A DNA stretch of 64,000 nt. It comes from Saccharothrix algeriensis (GTDB taxonomy: Bacteria > Actinomycetota > Actinomycetes > Mycobacteriales > Pseudonocardiaceae). The translations under genes and the position numbers were made by a program. Shown here in pieces: positions 1 to 8,555 of the stretch. Position 1 is the first letter of the stretch; every line of letters starts with the position of its first letter. The stretch spans positions 6,730,001-6,794,000 of the forward strand of contig NZ_JAFBCL010000001.1 in NCBI RefSeq assembly GCF_016907655.1, written 5' to 3'. Under the pieces are notes generated by a model. That model saw nothing but the letters and a program-made list of their open reading frames with translations. It did no database searches and had not been told where the DNA came from.

Positions 1-828
1 GCCCGCCGCGCGGTAGGCGCCGTCGGCGGTCCGGTGGTAGATCATGGGCAGGCCCAGCGCCCACTCCACGAAGTCCTCGGCGGTCATGCGGTCCCGCAGC
101 CCGACGGGCAGCAGGCCGCAGCGCCGCGGATCGGTCCTCAGCCAGCCCTGGCAGCGCCGCGACTGCAACCCGGTCAGCTCGCCGCCCTCCAGGGGCGAGT
201 TCACGAACAGCGCGGCCACGACCGGCGACGCGGCGACGTGCACCCGCACCTTCTCCGCCAGGTCGTCGGCCGAGGTGTAGTCGAGCGTGGCCTGCGTGGA
301 CAGGGTCAGCGCCATGACCACCTGCCCCAGCGAGCCCGCGTCGCCGAGGTCGTCGAAGAACCCGCGCATGAGCGCGCCGCGCGGCTTGGGCACCCACGGC
401 ACGTCCGCCAACCGGTTGAACGGCAGGTTCGCGCCGGGCAGGACGGCCAGGCCGAGGCCGCGCGCGACCTCGGCGAGGTGGTCCACCGCCTGCCGCAGGC
501 CGGTGACGGCGGTCGCCAGGTCGGCGACGGGCGGCGAGGCGTACTCCAGCGCCCCGCCGTGCTCCAGGGTGATCTCCGTGCCGTCGCCGGTGCGCACGCC
601 CGTCAGGTGCTCGCCGTCGTGCAGCGGTTCGCCGCCGGTCTCGGCCTGCACCACCCGCAGGAGGTCGCGCACACCGTTGCGGTCGGCGTAAGGCGCGGCC
701 ATCCCGGTTTGGGGGTCGACCACGGCGTTCTCGATCTCCACCCCGATCAGTTCCCGAGTTTCACCCGATTTAGTGAACAGGGACGCGAGTTCTGCTCGGC
801 TGAGCGACTTGGTGGTGCTCGACGGCAT
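1..828 (-). CDS. Glutamate-cysteine ligase family 2 (GCS2) enzyme, C-terminus cut by window edge
   Basis: The 276 visible residues are the N-terminal part of a carboxylate-amine ligase of the GCS2 family, which joins glutamate and cysteine (thiol biosynthesis; the EgtA ergothioneine branch is one possibility). Seen: GVEIENAVVD near residue 28 (substrate-binding start of the fold), the EITLEHGGALEYASPP segment near residue 90, and QSRRCQGWLRTDP further on. The ATG at 828 is the only good start ahead of the conserved block. The gene lies alone and is divergent from the M20 amidohydrolase. No other egt genes are visible here, so the exact thiol pathway cannot be assigned; GCS2 assignment is firm, EgtA is only possible. 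Confidence 0.8.
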   Translation of the reverse strand, partial: MPSSTTKSLSRAELASLFTKSGETRELIGVEIENAVVDPQTGMAAPYADRNGVRDLLRVVQAETGGEPLHDGEHLTGVRTGDGTEITLEHGGALEYASPPVADLATAVTGLRQAVDHLAEVARGLGLAVLPGANLPFNRLADVPWVPKPRGALMRGFFDDLGDAGSLGQVVMALTLSTQATLDYTSADDLAEKVRVHVAASPVVAALFVNSPLEGGELTGLQSRRCQGWLRTDPRRCGLLPVGLRDRMTAEDFVEWALGLPMIYHRTADGAYRAAG

Positions 829-915
829 CTCGCCTCACCCTCTCCGAAAGACCGGTCGGGCCACGTCCCGCCGCGATCCGCCGGCGGGCGCGCGGGCCGG
901 TGGTGACACGCACGC

Positions 916-948
916 GTGACATCACTACCCGAAAGAATCGAATGTCAC
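916..948. promoter_or_regulatory. Inverted repeat GTGACAT/ATGTCAC in divergent intergenic region
   Basis: GTGACAT at 916-922 is mirrored by ATGTCAC at 942-948, and a third half-site-like GTGACAC lies at 903-909. The repeat sits between the divergent GCS2 gene and the M20 gene, where a shared regulator could bind. No regulator gene is adjacent, so this is only a candidate operator. Confidence 0.3.
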
Positions 949-1048
949 TCCTGCTGTGGATCTTGCACGACGGGTGGGTGAAGATGCCAGGGGCACGGTG
1001 CTCCGCGTGCCCTCCGAGGTGGGCCCCGCCCTGGAAGAACGGCCAGCC

Positions 1049-2611
1049 ATGAACTTCGTCCCGAACGAGCTCCTGCCGCGGTCGGCCGCCACCGCCACGC
1101 CGGGCAGCGCCGGCGCGGCTCCCGGCGGCGCCCCGCCCACGCCCGGCACCGCCCCCGCGGCGCCCGCGGCCACGTCCGGCCCCACCACCTCCGGCCCCAC
1201 CACCTCCGGCCCCACCACCTCCGGCCCCATCGCGCCCGGCCCCGTCGCGCCCGGTCCCGCCACCCCCGGCTCCGTCGCGCCCGGCGGCGCCACCCCCGAG
1301 GCCCCCGCGCCCGGCGGCATCGCGCCCGCCGGTCCCACCGCGGTGCCCGGGAGCGCCACCGCCCTGCCCGACGGCGTCACCGTGGTGGCCCGCGGCACCG
1401 CGGCCGGCCCCGACCTCACCGCACCGGTGGTCGACCTCGGCGCGGGCCGGGGCCCGGCGTGGCTGGACGCCTGGCTCGCCGCCAACCTCGGCCAGGTGAT
1501 CGCCTGGCGGCGCGCCCTCCACGCCCACCCGGAGCTCAAGCGCCGGGAGTTCCGCACCACCCGCACGATCGTCGGCGTCCTGCGGTCGGTGGGGCTGGGC
1601 GCGCGGGTGCTGCCCATCGACACCGGGGTCATCTCCGAGGTCGGCTCGGGCCCGCGGTGCGTGGCGCTGCGCGCCGACATCGACGCCCTGCCCGTCACCG
1701 AGGGCGTCGACTTGCCGTTCAAGTCCTGGATCCCCGGCGTGGCGCACGCCTGCGGGCACGACGCGCACACCGCGATCCTGCTCGGCGCGGCGGCGGCGCT
1801 GGCGTCCGCGCCCGAGCTGCCCGGCCGCGTCCGCCTGCTGTTCCAGCCCGCCGAGGAGGAGCCGGGCGGTGCGCACGACGTCATCGCGGCCGGTGGCCTG
1901 GAGGGCGTGGAGCGGATCTTCGGGCTGCACTGCGACCCGAAGCTGACCGTCGGCACCGTGGGCACCCGCGTCGGGCCGGTGACCTCGGCGTGCGACATGA
2001 TCGAGCTGAAGCTGTCGGCGCACCCCGAACCGCACGGCGACGTCCACACCGACGTGGTGCACGGGCTGGGCGTGGTGGCCACGGGCCTGCCGTCCATGCT
2101 GGCCCGCCGCGTCGACCCGCGCGCCGGCACGGTGCTCGCCTGGGGCCTGATGGACGCCCCGGGGACCGACTGCGGCACGCCGTGCGAGGGCACCCTGCGC
2201 GGCACCCTGCGCACCGGGGACTCGAAGGTCGGCGCGCAGCTCACCGGCCTGGTCGAGGAGATCGTCGACTCCCTGCTGCAACCGCTGGGCGTGCGGTACC
2301 GGCTCGACCACCTCCCGGCCGTGCCGGTGGTCGACAACGACGCCACGAGCACGCTGATGCTCCAGAGCGCCGTCGAGGCGGCCGTCGGGCCGGCGGCGCT
2401 GGTGCCCACGGCGCAGTCCTCCGGCGGCGAGGACTTCGGCTGGTACCTGGAGCACGTGCCCGGCTCCTACGCGCGCCTGGGCGTGTGGTCGGGGGAGGGC
2501 CCGCAGTGCGACCTGCACCAGCCCGGGTTCCGGCTGGACGAGCGCGCGATCGCGGTGGGGGTGCGGACGATGGTGCACGCGGCCCTGACCGCCCTGTCGG
2601 CCGGCGCCTGA
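1049..2611 (+). CDS. M20D family amidohydrolase with Pro/Thr-rich N-terminal extension
   Basis: 520 residues. The C-terminal ~370 residues are a zinc-dependent M20 amidohydrolase (hippurate/N-acyl-amino-acid hydrolase type): HAHPELKRREF, ALRADIDALPV, the metal-ligand motif ACGHDAHT, QPAEEEPGGA, GLHCDP and SSGGEDFGWY. Such enzymes cleave N-acyl amino acids. The first ~130 residues are a low-complexity Pro/Gly/Thr/Ala segment with TSGPT and APGP repeats that is absent from ordinary family members. ATG 1049 follows GGAAG and is preferred over an in-frame GTG at 956. No signal peptide is obvious. The extension may be a flexible linker or the start may lie further in, close to the catalytic domain; I keep ATG 1049 because codon use is typical of the gene throughout. 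Confidence 0.8.
   Translation: MNFVPNELLPRSAATATPGSAGAAPGGAPPTPGTAPAAPAATSGPTTSGPTTSGPTTSGPIAPGPVAPGPATPGSVAPGGATPEAPAPGGIAPAGPTAVPGSATALPDGVTVVARGTAAGPDLTAPVVDLGAGRGPAWLDAWLAANLGQVIAWRRALHAHPELKRREFRTTRTIVGVLRSVGLGARVLPIDTGVISEVGSGPRCVALRADIDALPVTEGVDLPFKSWIPGVAHACGHDAHTAILLGAAAALASAPELPGRVRLLFQPAEEEPGGAHDVIAAGGLEGVERIFGLHCDPKLTVGTVGTRVGPVTSACDMIELKLSAHPEPHGDVHTDVVHGLGVVATGLPSMLARRVDPRAGTVLAWGLMDAPGTDCGTPCEGTLRGTLRTGDSKVGAQLTGLVEEIVDSLLQPLGVRYRLDHLPAVPVVDNDATSTLMLQSAVEAAVGPAALVPTAQSSGGEDFGWYLEHVPGSYARLGVWSGEGPQCDLHQPGFRLDERAIAVGVRTMVHAALTALSAGA
1181..1225 (+). repeat. Three tandem 15-bp units coding for Thr-Ser-Gly-Pro-Thr repeats
   Basis: The unit CCCACCACCTCCGGC occurs three times without change inside the N-terminal extension of the M20 amidohydrolase. 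It adds a five-residue unit each time, so copy number could vary by slippage without breaking the frame. Confidence 0.85.
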
Positions 2612-2666
2612 CCGGCCACCGCCGACGGTGTGGTCCCGTGCCGGCGGCGTCGATACGGTGGCGGGC

Positions 2667-3446
2667 GTGGACGAGGACGAACGGCTGCGCCACGCTTCGT
2701 CGTTCGGTGCGGCGGCGACCGCCTACGCGGAGCACCGCCCGGGCTACGCGGTCGCCGCGGTGCGCTGGGCGCTGGCCCCCGCGCCCGGTCCCCGCGTGCT
2801 GGACCTCGGGGCCGGCACCGGCAAGCTGACCGCCGCGCTGGTCGCGCTGGGGGTCGAGGTCGTCGCGGTCGAGCCGGACTCGGCGATGCTCGCCGAGCTG
2901 CGCCGCTCGCTGCCGGGCGTGCGCGCCCTGCCGGGCAGCGCCGAGGCGGTGCCGCTGCCGGCCGCGTCGGTCGACGCGGTGCTGGCCGGCAACGCCCTGC
3001 ACTGGTTCGACATGGCCGTCGCGGGGCCCGAGATCGCCCGGGTCCTGGCGCCCGGCGGCGTCCTGGCCGGCCTGTGGAACGTCGTGGACGACGGGGTCGA
3101 GTGGGTCGCCGGGCTCGCCGGGGTCGGCGGGAGCGCGGCCATCGGCCCGCGCGACACGCCCGCCGGCTGGCGCGCCGAGACGGCCGGCGCGCACCTGCCG
3201 GAGGCCGGTGGGCCCGCCCGGTTCGGCTCGTCGGAGCAGGCGTTGTTCCCGCACGGGCAGCGGCGCACCGCCGACTCCCTGGTCGCCACCCTCGCGACGC
3301 GCGCGGGGGTGCTGGTCATGCCGCGGCAGGAGCGGGAAGCCGCGCTGGGCCGGATCCGCGCCTTCCTCGCGGGCAGGCCGGAGACCGCCCGCGGCGAGTT
3401 CACCTTCCCGATGCGGACCGGGGTGCTGCGCGCCCGGCGGCTGTGA
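2667..3446 (+). CDS. Class I SAM-dependent methyltransferase
   Basis: 259 residues. The Rossmann-fold motif I is VLDLGAGTGKL near residue 48, followed by an acidic motif II (VVAVEPDSAML) and the NALHWF block typical of methyltransferase family 11/25. It would transfer methyl from SAM to a small molecule; the acceptor is unknown. GTG 2667 gives the usual family start (DEDERLRHASSFGAAA); an upstream GTG at 2628 adds only unsupported residues. It lies 55 bp after the M20 gene on the same strand, so may be cotranscribed, but there is no further clue to its substrate. Confidence 0.85.
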   Translation: MDEDERLRHASSFGAAATAYAEHRPGYAVAAVRWALAPAPGPRVLDLGAGTGKLTAALVALGVEVVAVEPDSAMLAELRRSLPGVRALPGSAEAVPLPAASVDAVLAGNALHWFDMAVAGPEIARVLAPGGVLAGLWNVVDDGVEWVAGLAGVGGSAAIGPRDTPAGWRAETAGAHLPEAGGPARFGSSEQALFPHGQRRTADSLVATLATRAGVLVMPRQEREAALGRIRAFLAGRPETARGEFTFPMRTGVLRARRL

Positions 3447-3551
3447 AGCGCCACCGCGATCCGCGCGGGACCGGGCCGCCGCGGTGACACCGGTCCGGGG
3501 CGCGCCGCGCCGGTGGCGACCGGGTCGCGGGGGGTGCGGGAGACTGGGGCC

Positions 3552-3977
3552 GTGAACGACCGAACCCGTCCGCCGGTGTCCAGCACCTCGATCGTCGTCC
3601 TGGCCCTGGCCCGCAGGATCGAGAACGAACTCGGTGCCGCCCTGGCGCCGCTGGACCTCACGGTCGCCAGGCTGGGGCTGCTCGGGCACATCTCGGGCGT
3701 GCCGGGCGCGTCGTTCAGCGAGTTGGCGCGGATGTCGGGCACGTCCGTGCAGTCCGTGCACGCGGCGGTGAAGGCGCTGGTCAACGCCGGCCTGGTGCGC
3801 GACCTCAACGCCCGGCCGGGCTCCGCGTCGACGATCGAGCTGACGCCGGAGGGCGCGCGCCTGCTCCAGCGGGCCCGCGAGGCGGTCTCCGCCGTGGACG
3901 AACGCCTGTTCGGCGAAGCCGCCGACCCGGTGCAGCGGCAGGTCGGGGCGGCCGTGCGGGCGGCGTTCCTCGCCTGA
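3552..3977 (+). CDS. MarR-family transcriptional regulator
   Basis: 141 residues with the winged-helix layout of MarR proteins: a helical dimerisation start, SFSELARMSGTSVQSVHAAVKALVNAGLVRD as the helix-turn-helix and recognition helix, and a STIELTPEGARLLQ wing. MarR proteins usually repress neighbouring genes and release DNA on binding a small ligand. GTG 3552 is preceded by GGAG. The next genes on the same strand are an HD-domain protein and a DJ-1 protein whose shared promoter contains two inverted repeats, so this regulator probably controls them. Confidence 0.87.
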   Translation: MNDRTRPPVSSTSIVVLALARRIENELGAALAPLDLTVARLGLLGHISGVPGASFSELARMSGTSVQSVHAAVKALVNAGLVRDLNARPGSASTIELTPEGARLLQRAREAVSAVDERLFGEAADPVQRQVGAAVRAAFLA

Positions 3978-4046
3978 CCCCCCTCGCCTGACCCCCCTCG
4001 CCCGATCCCCGCTCGGCGGTCCGGTCGCCCCGTTCGACCCACCCAC

Positions 4047-4091
4047 CTTCAAGACGGTTGAAGCTTGCGCTAGGCTTCAGTCACCTTGAAG
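4047..4091 (+). promoter_or_regulatory. Candidate MarR operators overlapping promoter of HD/DJ-1 operon
   Basis: CTTCAA-5 nt-TTGAAG (4047-4063) is a perfect inverted repeat. A second, CTTCA-6 nt-TTGAAG (4075-4091), matches in all but one base. A possible promoter runs TTCAAG (4048) - 17 nt - TAGGCT (4071), so the first palindrome covers the -35 and the second the start point. This is the expected arrangement for MarR repression; the match to the adjacent MarR gene is inferred. Confidence 0.55.
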
Positions 4092-4195
4092 GTTGGCGGT
4101 CGCTCGAACCCCGTGCCGCTCCCGGCCCGGTCCGCCCGGCCGCCGACCTGCCCGCGCCCGCGCGGGACCCGCCTCCCACGGAAAGCCGACCGACC

Positions 4196-4858
4196 ATGGA
4201 AATCCACGGCGACCTGCCGTTCCCGGACACCGCACTGGCCACCGCCGCGACGCGCTTCGCCCGCGACATCGAGGGGCCGGCGATCTTCAACCACAGCATC
4301 AGGACCTACCTCTACGGCCGGTTCCTCGGCGAGCAGCGCGGCTGGCGGCCCGACGAGGACTACGACGACGAGCTGCTGTTCCTGGGGTGCGTGCTGCACG
4401 ACGTCGGGCTCAGCGAGGAGGGCAACGGCGACCAGCGCTTCGACGTCGACGGGGCCGACCTGGCCGCCCGGTTCCTCACCGAGCGGGGCGTGGCCGCCGA
4501 CCGCGTCGAGGTCGTCTGGGACGCGATCGCCCTGCACCTGACCTTCGAGGTCGCCCAGCGCAAGCGGCCGGAGATCGCGCTGGTGACCGCGGGTGCGGGC
4601 TACGACCTGACGCCGGACGCCGAGCACCCGCTGCCCGCCGGCTACGCCGAGCGCGTCCACCGGGTGCTGCCCCGCCTGGGCGGCGCGGTCGAGCTGCGCA
4701 ACGCGGTCGTGGCCCAGGCGCTGGCCAACCCGCTCAAGGCCCCGCCGTACAGCCTGCCCGCCGAACTCGTGCGCCAGGAGACCGGCCGGCCGTGGCCGAC
4801 CTGGGAGCAGCTGATGGGCCAGGAGCCGAGCTGGCACGACTACGACCCGCGGAACTGA
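4196..4858 (+). CDS. HD-domain protein, cyanamide-hydratase-like
   Basis: 220 residues with HD phosphohydrolase-fold metal ligands: FNHSIRTYLYG near 31-41 (H33) and VLHDVGLSEEG at 66-76 (H68-D69), then AIALHLTFE later. The order H...SxRTY...HDxGL resembles the fungal/bacterial cyanamide hydratase-type HD group, which adds water to a nitrile rather than cleaving phosphate. ATG 4196 follows GGAAAG. The next gene (22 bp later) is a DJ-1 enzyme like isonitrile hydratase. Both could therefore detoxify or degrade C-N triple-bond compounds under MarR control; the substrate is inferred, the HD fold is clear. Confidence 0.75.
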   Translation: MEIHGDLPFPDTALATAATRFARDIEGPAIFNHSIRTYLYGRFLGEQRGWRPDEDYDDELLFLGCVLHDVGLSEEGNGDQRFDVDGADLAARFLTERGVAADRVEVVWDAIALHLTFEVAQRKRPEIALVTAGAGYDLTPDAEHPLPAGYAERVHRVLPRLGGAVELRNAVVAQALANPLKAPPYSLPAELVRQETGRPWPTWEQLMGQEPSWHDYDPRN

Positions 4859-4880
4859 CCCCGGACCGGGAGCGGACACC

Positions 4881-5483
4881 ATGACCACGTACGGCCTGCT
4901 CGTCTTCGACGAGGTGGAGGAGCTGGACTTCGCCGGCCCCTGGGAGGTCTTCACCACCTCCGCGATCCTGCGCGGCGGCGGGGACGGCGCGCTGCTGCTC
5001 GCCGAGCGCCCCGACCCCGTCCGGTGCGCCAAGGGCCTGCGGGTCCTGCCCGACCGGGTCCTGGACGACCACCCGCCGCTGGACGTGCTGCTCGTCCCGG
5101 GCGGCCGGGGCGCGCGCGTGGTCCAGCCCCGCAACCCCGCGGTGACCGGGTGGGTCGCCAGGGCGGCCGGGGCGGCCCCGTGGGTCGCCGGCGTGTGCAC
5201 CGGGGCGTTCCTGCTGCACGCCGCCGGCGTCGCGCGGGGCCGGCGGGTGGCCACGCACCGGGACTACGAGGACGCCCTGGAGCGGCAGGGCGACGTGGTG
5301 GTCGTCAGGGACGCCCGCTACGTCGTGGACGGCGACCTCGTCACCAGCCAGGGCGTCTCCGCCGGGATCGACGCCGCGCTCTGGCTGGTGGGCCGCCTGC
5401 ACGGCCGCGACCACGCCCGCCGGGTCCGCCGCGAGCTGCAGTACGAGCCCGCCCCGCCGTACCTGGCGGACGAACCGCTCTGA
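4881..5483 (+). CDS. DJ-1/PfpI family protein, isonitrile-hydratase-like
   Basis: 200 residues, glutamine-amidotransferase-like fold. LVFDEVEELDFAGPWEVF carries D16; the nucleophile elbow GVCTGAFLLHAAG carries C106 followed by T107. The Asp/Cys-Thr set matches residues known to matter in Pseudomonas isonitrile hydratase (InhA), which turns isonitriles into N-substituted formamides. GRRVATHRDYED also fits the family. It follows the HD-domain gene by 22 bp and ends 8 bp before the convergent selO gene. Other DJ-1 family roles (protein deglycase, AraC-type sensor domain) cannot be excluded; no DNA-binding domain is attached. Confidence 0.8.
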   Translation: MTTYGLLVFDEVEELDFAGPWEVFTTSAILRGGGDGALLLAERPDPVRCAKGLRVLPDRVLDDHPPLDVLLVPGGRGARVVQPRNPAVTGWVARAAGAAPWVAGVCTGAFLLHAAGVARGRRVATHRDYEDALERQGDVVVVRDARYVVDGDLVTSQGVSAGIDAALWLVGRLHGRDHARRVRRELQYEPAPPYLADEPL

Positions 5484-5491
5484 CCGCGGCC

Positions 5492-6958
5492 TCAGGTCCC
5501 GCAGAAGGTCTGGTAGGAGGCGCCGAAGTCCTCCGGGGCGGGCGCGGCGTAGCGCTCCAGGCCGGGGCGCTCCTCGTACGGCGAGGTGACCGCTTCCAGG
5601 AGGCGGCCCAGCGGGTCGAGGTCCCCCGCCGTCGCGGCGGCGAGGGCCTCCTCGACCAGGTGGTTGCGGGGGACGTAGGCGGGGTTCGCGCGGTCCATCG
5701 CCCCGGCGTCCGGGCCCAGCGCCCGCCAGCGGTCCAGCCAGCCGTCGATCCCGGCGAGGTCGAGGAACAGCTCGCGCGCCGGCTCGGCGTCGCCGCGGGC
5801 GGCGTCGCCGAGCCGGCGGTGGAACGAGGTGTGGTCGACGTGGTTGTCGTGCAGCAGGACGAGCAGGTCGTCGACCAGCGGCGCGGCCACCGCGTCCGCC
5901 ACCGCGCCGGGCAGGCCGAGCTTGACCCGCATCCCCGCCGACCAGGCGCTGCCGTACCGCTCGCGGAACCCGGCCAGCGCCTCGGTCGCCAGCGCGATCG
6001 CCCGCTCCTGGTCGTCGGCCAGCAGCGGGAGGAGGGCTTCGGCGAACCGCGCCAGGTTCCACTCGGCGACCAGCGGCTGGTTGCCGTAGGCGTAGCGCCC
6101 GCCGTGGTCGATGGAGCTGTAGACGGTGGCCGGGTCGAACGCCTCCATGAACGCGCACGGCCCGTAGTCGATGGTCTCGCCCGAGATCGTCATGTTGTCG
6201 GTGTTCATGACGCCGTGGACGAACCCGACGAGCATCCACCGCGCCACCAGCGACGCCTGGGCGCCGAGCACCGCCTCGAACAGCGCGAGGTAGCGGTTGC
6301 CGGCGTCCGCGGCGTCGGGGTGGTGGCGGGCGATGGCGTGGTCGGCCAGGCGGCGCAGGAGGTCGACGTCGCCCGTGGCGCGGGCGTACTGGAAGCTGCC
6401 GACCCGCAGGTGGCTGCTCGCGACCCGGGCGAGCACGGCTCCCGGCAGCACGGTCTCGCGGCGCACCGGCTGCCCGGTCGCCACCACCGCGAGGGAGCGG
6501 GTCGTGGGGATCCCGAGGGCGTGCATCGCCTCGCTGACGACGTACTCGCGCAGCATCGGGCCGACCACCGCCAACCCGTCGCCGCCGCGGGCGAACGGCG
6601 TGCGCCCGGAACCCTTCAGGTGCAGGTCGCGCGGGTGGCCGTCGACGTGGTCGACCTCGCCGAGCAGCAGCGCGCGGCCGTCGCCGAGCCGCGGGGAGTA
6701 GTGCCCGAACTGGTGCCCGGCGTAAGCCTGCGCCACCGGGGTCGCGCCGGCCGGGACGTCGTTGCCCACCAGCAGGCGCAGCCCTTCGGGACCGCGCAGC
6801 CACGCGGCGTCCAGGCCGACCTGCGCGGCCAGCGGCTCGTTGAGCACGAGCAGGCGCGGCGCGGGGGCGCGCTCGGCCTGCCAGGGGACGGCCATCTCCG
6901 GGAGCGCACGGGCGAAGTGGTCGTGCAGGGTGACGGTCGGTGGCGGTGCGGTGCTCAC
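5492..6958 (-). CDS. selO: Protein adenylyltransferase SelO (YdiU/UPF0061)
   Basis: 488 residues, the usual length for SelO, a pseudokinase-fold enzyme that transfers AMP to Ser/Thr/Tyr of proteins in redox stress. Seen: LKGSGRTPFARGGDG (115-128, flipped-ATP-binding loop), VHGVMNTDNM (248-256, active-site Asp/Asn) and ETIDYGPCAF (metal Asp 264). The C-terminus ends FCGT, so the position that is selenocysteine in some homologues is cysteine here. Start is GTG 6958; its ribosome-binding site is weak. It is convergent with the DJ-1 gene and upstream of nothing obviously related. Confidence 0.93.
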   Translation of the reverse strand: MSTAPPPTVTLHDHFARALPEMAVPWQAERAPAPRLLVLNEPLAAQVGLDAAWLRGPEGLRLLVGNDVPAGATPVAQAYAGHQFGHYSPRLGDGRALLLGEVDHVDGHPRDLHLKGSGRTPFARGGDGLAVVGPMLREYVVSEAMHALGIPTTRSLAVVATGQPVRRETVLPGAVLARVASSHLRVGSFQYARATGDVDLLRRLADHAIARHHPDAADAGNRYLALFEAVLGAQASLVARWMLVGFVHGVMNTDNMTISGETIDYGPCAFMEAFDPATVYSSIDHGGRYAYGNQPLVAEWNLARFAEALLPLLADDQERAIALATEALAGFRERYGSAWSAGMRVKLGLPGAVADAVAAPLVDDLLVLLHDNHVDHTSFHRRLGDAARGDAEPARELFLDLAGIDGWLDRWRALGPDAGAMDRANPAYVPRNHLVEEALAAATAGDLDPLGRLLEAVTSPYEERPGLERYAAPAPEDFGASYQTFCGT

Positions 6959-7086
6959 CAACCCAAGGTACGTGGCGTGACGCCGCCGCGTGGCACGGCG
7001 GACCGGGAAGCACCCCGATGCCGGAGCGGCGGGGGCATCACCCGACCGGGCCGCGCTCGCGTGGTCGCCCCGACGCGCGGCGGGCG

Positions 7087-8418
7087 TCAGCCGTGCATCG
7101 CCAGGGGGTCGGCGGCGGGCGGGAGGGGCGCGAGGACCAGCCGGGCGCCGCCGGTGGCCTTGGCGGTCTGCTGCGCGGTGTCGGCGGCGAGCAGCAGGTC
7201 GTCCACGGTGGCGCCGTGCGCGGGGAACAGCGCCGCGCCGACGGACGCGGTCAGGCCGGGCAGGCGGGCCTCGCCGGTCGTGGCGGTCACGGTGGGCTGC
7301 AGGCCGTGCAGGGCCCGCAGGAGGCGCGCGCCGATGTCGTGGACGTCGTGCGGGCCGCTGCCGGGCAGCAGGGCCACGAACTCGTCGCCGCCGAAGCGGC
7401 CGAGCAGGTCGTCGCCGCGCAGCTCGCCGCGCAGCGCGCGGGCGACCGCGACGATCACCTGGTCGCCCGCGGCGTGCCCGAGCCGGTCGTTGATGTCCTT
7501 GAAGCGGTCGAGGTCGATCACCAGCAGGACGGCGGTGGCGCCCTGGTCGCGCAGGCGGTCGAGCCGGGCGGCGCACATCCGCGCGAAGTAGGTGGCCTCC
7601 ATCAGGCCGGTCTTGCCGTCGGTCTGCGCCTGGCGCTGGAGCTGGGGCAGCAGGAAGCCGCGGTGCAGCGCCAGCACGGTCGTCATCAGCACGGCCACCA
7701 GCCACGGCGTGTGCACCAGCAGGGCGGCCATGCCGATGCCCAGGCCCAGCGCGGCGGCGACGACGAGCTGGTCGTTGAGGTCGCCGAAGGCGGTGCGCAC
7801 CGGCGCGGTGGGGTCGTTGAGGGCCAGGACGGCGACGACGAGCGCGAAGTTGACCACCCACCAGGTGATCGCGGCGGCCACCAGGACCAGCGCGCCCGCC
7901 GGCCCGTCGGGCACGCCCGCGCCGGGGGCGTGGCCGGCGGCGTCGAGCACCGCGGCGGCCAGTCCCGAGGCCAGGACGAACGTGGCGGCGCTGAAGACCT
8001 TGCGGCAGGCGACGGAGCTGTCGTCCACGCGCAGGAACGAGTACAGGAAGCTGACCGCCACCAGGGCCCCGACCAGCGGCAGCGGCAGCACGATGACGCC
8101 GGTGAACACCCACAGCGACTTGAGGTTGACGTAGGGCACGCCGCCCGCCGCCACCTCCCGCAGGCGCTCGATGCCGCGCGCGGCCTCCAGGTGCACCAGG
8201 GCGCCGGCGGCCAGCACGCCGAAACGCACCAGGTCACCGGTGGTGAGGGTGGTGGAGGCGGCGGTGGTCGCGACGAGCAGCAGGGCGGTGGCGTCGACGG
8301 CCAGCACGTAGACGAGCACCGACCGGGGTAGCTCCCACAGCCGCCACCGGGACGGCTGAACCGCTCTCAGCCGCCAGTTCGGTATTCGCCGCTGCGCGGA
8401 CTCCGCGCTCACACTCAT
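7087..8418 (-). CDS. Membrane-bound diguanylate cyclase (GGDEF)
   Basis: 443 residues. Residues ~30-240 hold about seven hydrophobic segments (MASE-like membrane sensor with no recognisable ligand site); the rest is a GGDEF domain with DLDRFKDINDRLGHAAGDQV and an intact FGGDEF motif (GGDEF at 343-347), so cyclic-di-GMP synthesis is expected. No RxxD inhibitory site is evident just ahead of it. ATG 8418 follows GGGGT; an upstream ATG at 8430 has no ribosome-binding site. It is divergent from the GNEW-repeat peptide gene, 137 bp away. Confidence 0.9.
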   Translation of the reverse strand: MSVSAESAQRRIPNWRLRAVQPSRWRLWELPRSVLVYVLAVDATALLLVATTAASTTLTTGDLVRFGVLAAGALVHLEAARGIERLREVAAGGVPYVNLKSLWVFTGVIVLPLPLVGALVAVSFLYSFLRVDDSSVACRKVFSAATFVLASGLAAAVLDAAGHAPGAGVPDGPAGALVLVAAAITWWVVNFALVVAVLALNDPTAPVRTAFGDLNDQLVVAAALGLGIGMAALLVHTPWLVAVLMTTVLALHRGFLLPQLQRQAQTDGKTGLMEATYFARMCAARLDRLRDQGATAVLLVIDLDRFKDINDRLGHAAGDQVIVAVARALRGELRGDDLLGRFGGDEFVALLPGSGPHDVHDIGARLLRALHGLQPTVTATTGEARLPGLTASVGAALFPAHGATVDDLLLAADTAQQTAKATGGARLVLAPLPPAADPLAMHG

Positions 8419-8555
8419 CACGTACCCCATACGGTTTCTACCGGTCGCACCCGGGACGTATCACTACACGGTAATCACGAGCACACCCCACGTCACGACC
8501 CCGTACGGGTGCGGCGACGACCCGGCCCCGCACGAACAGCAACGAGGAGCACCCC

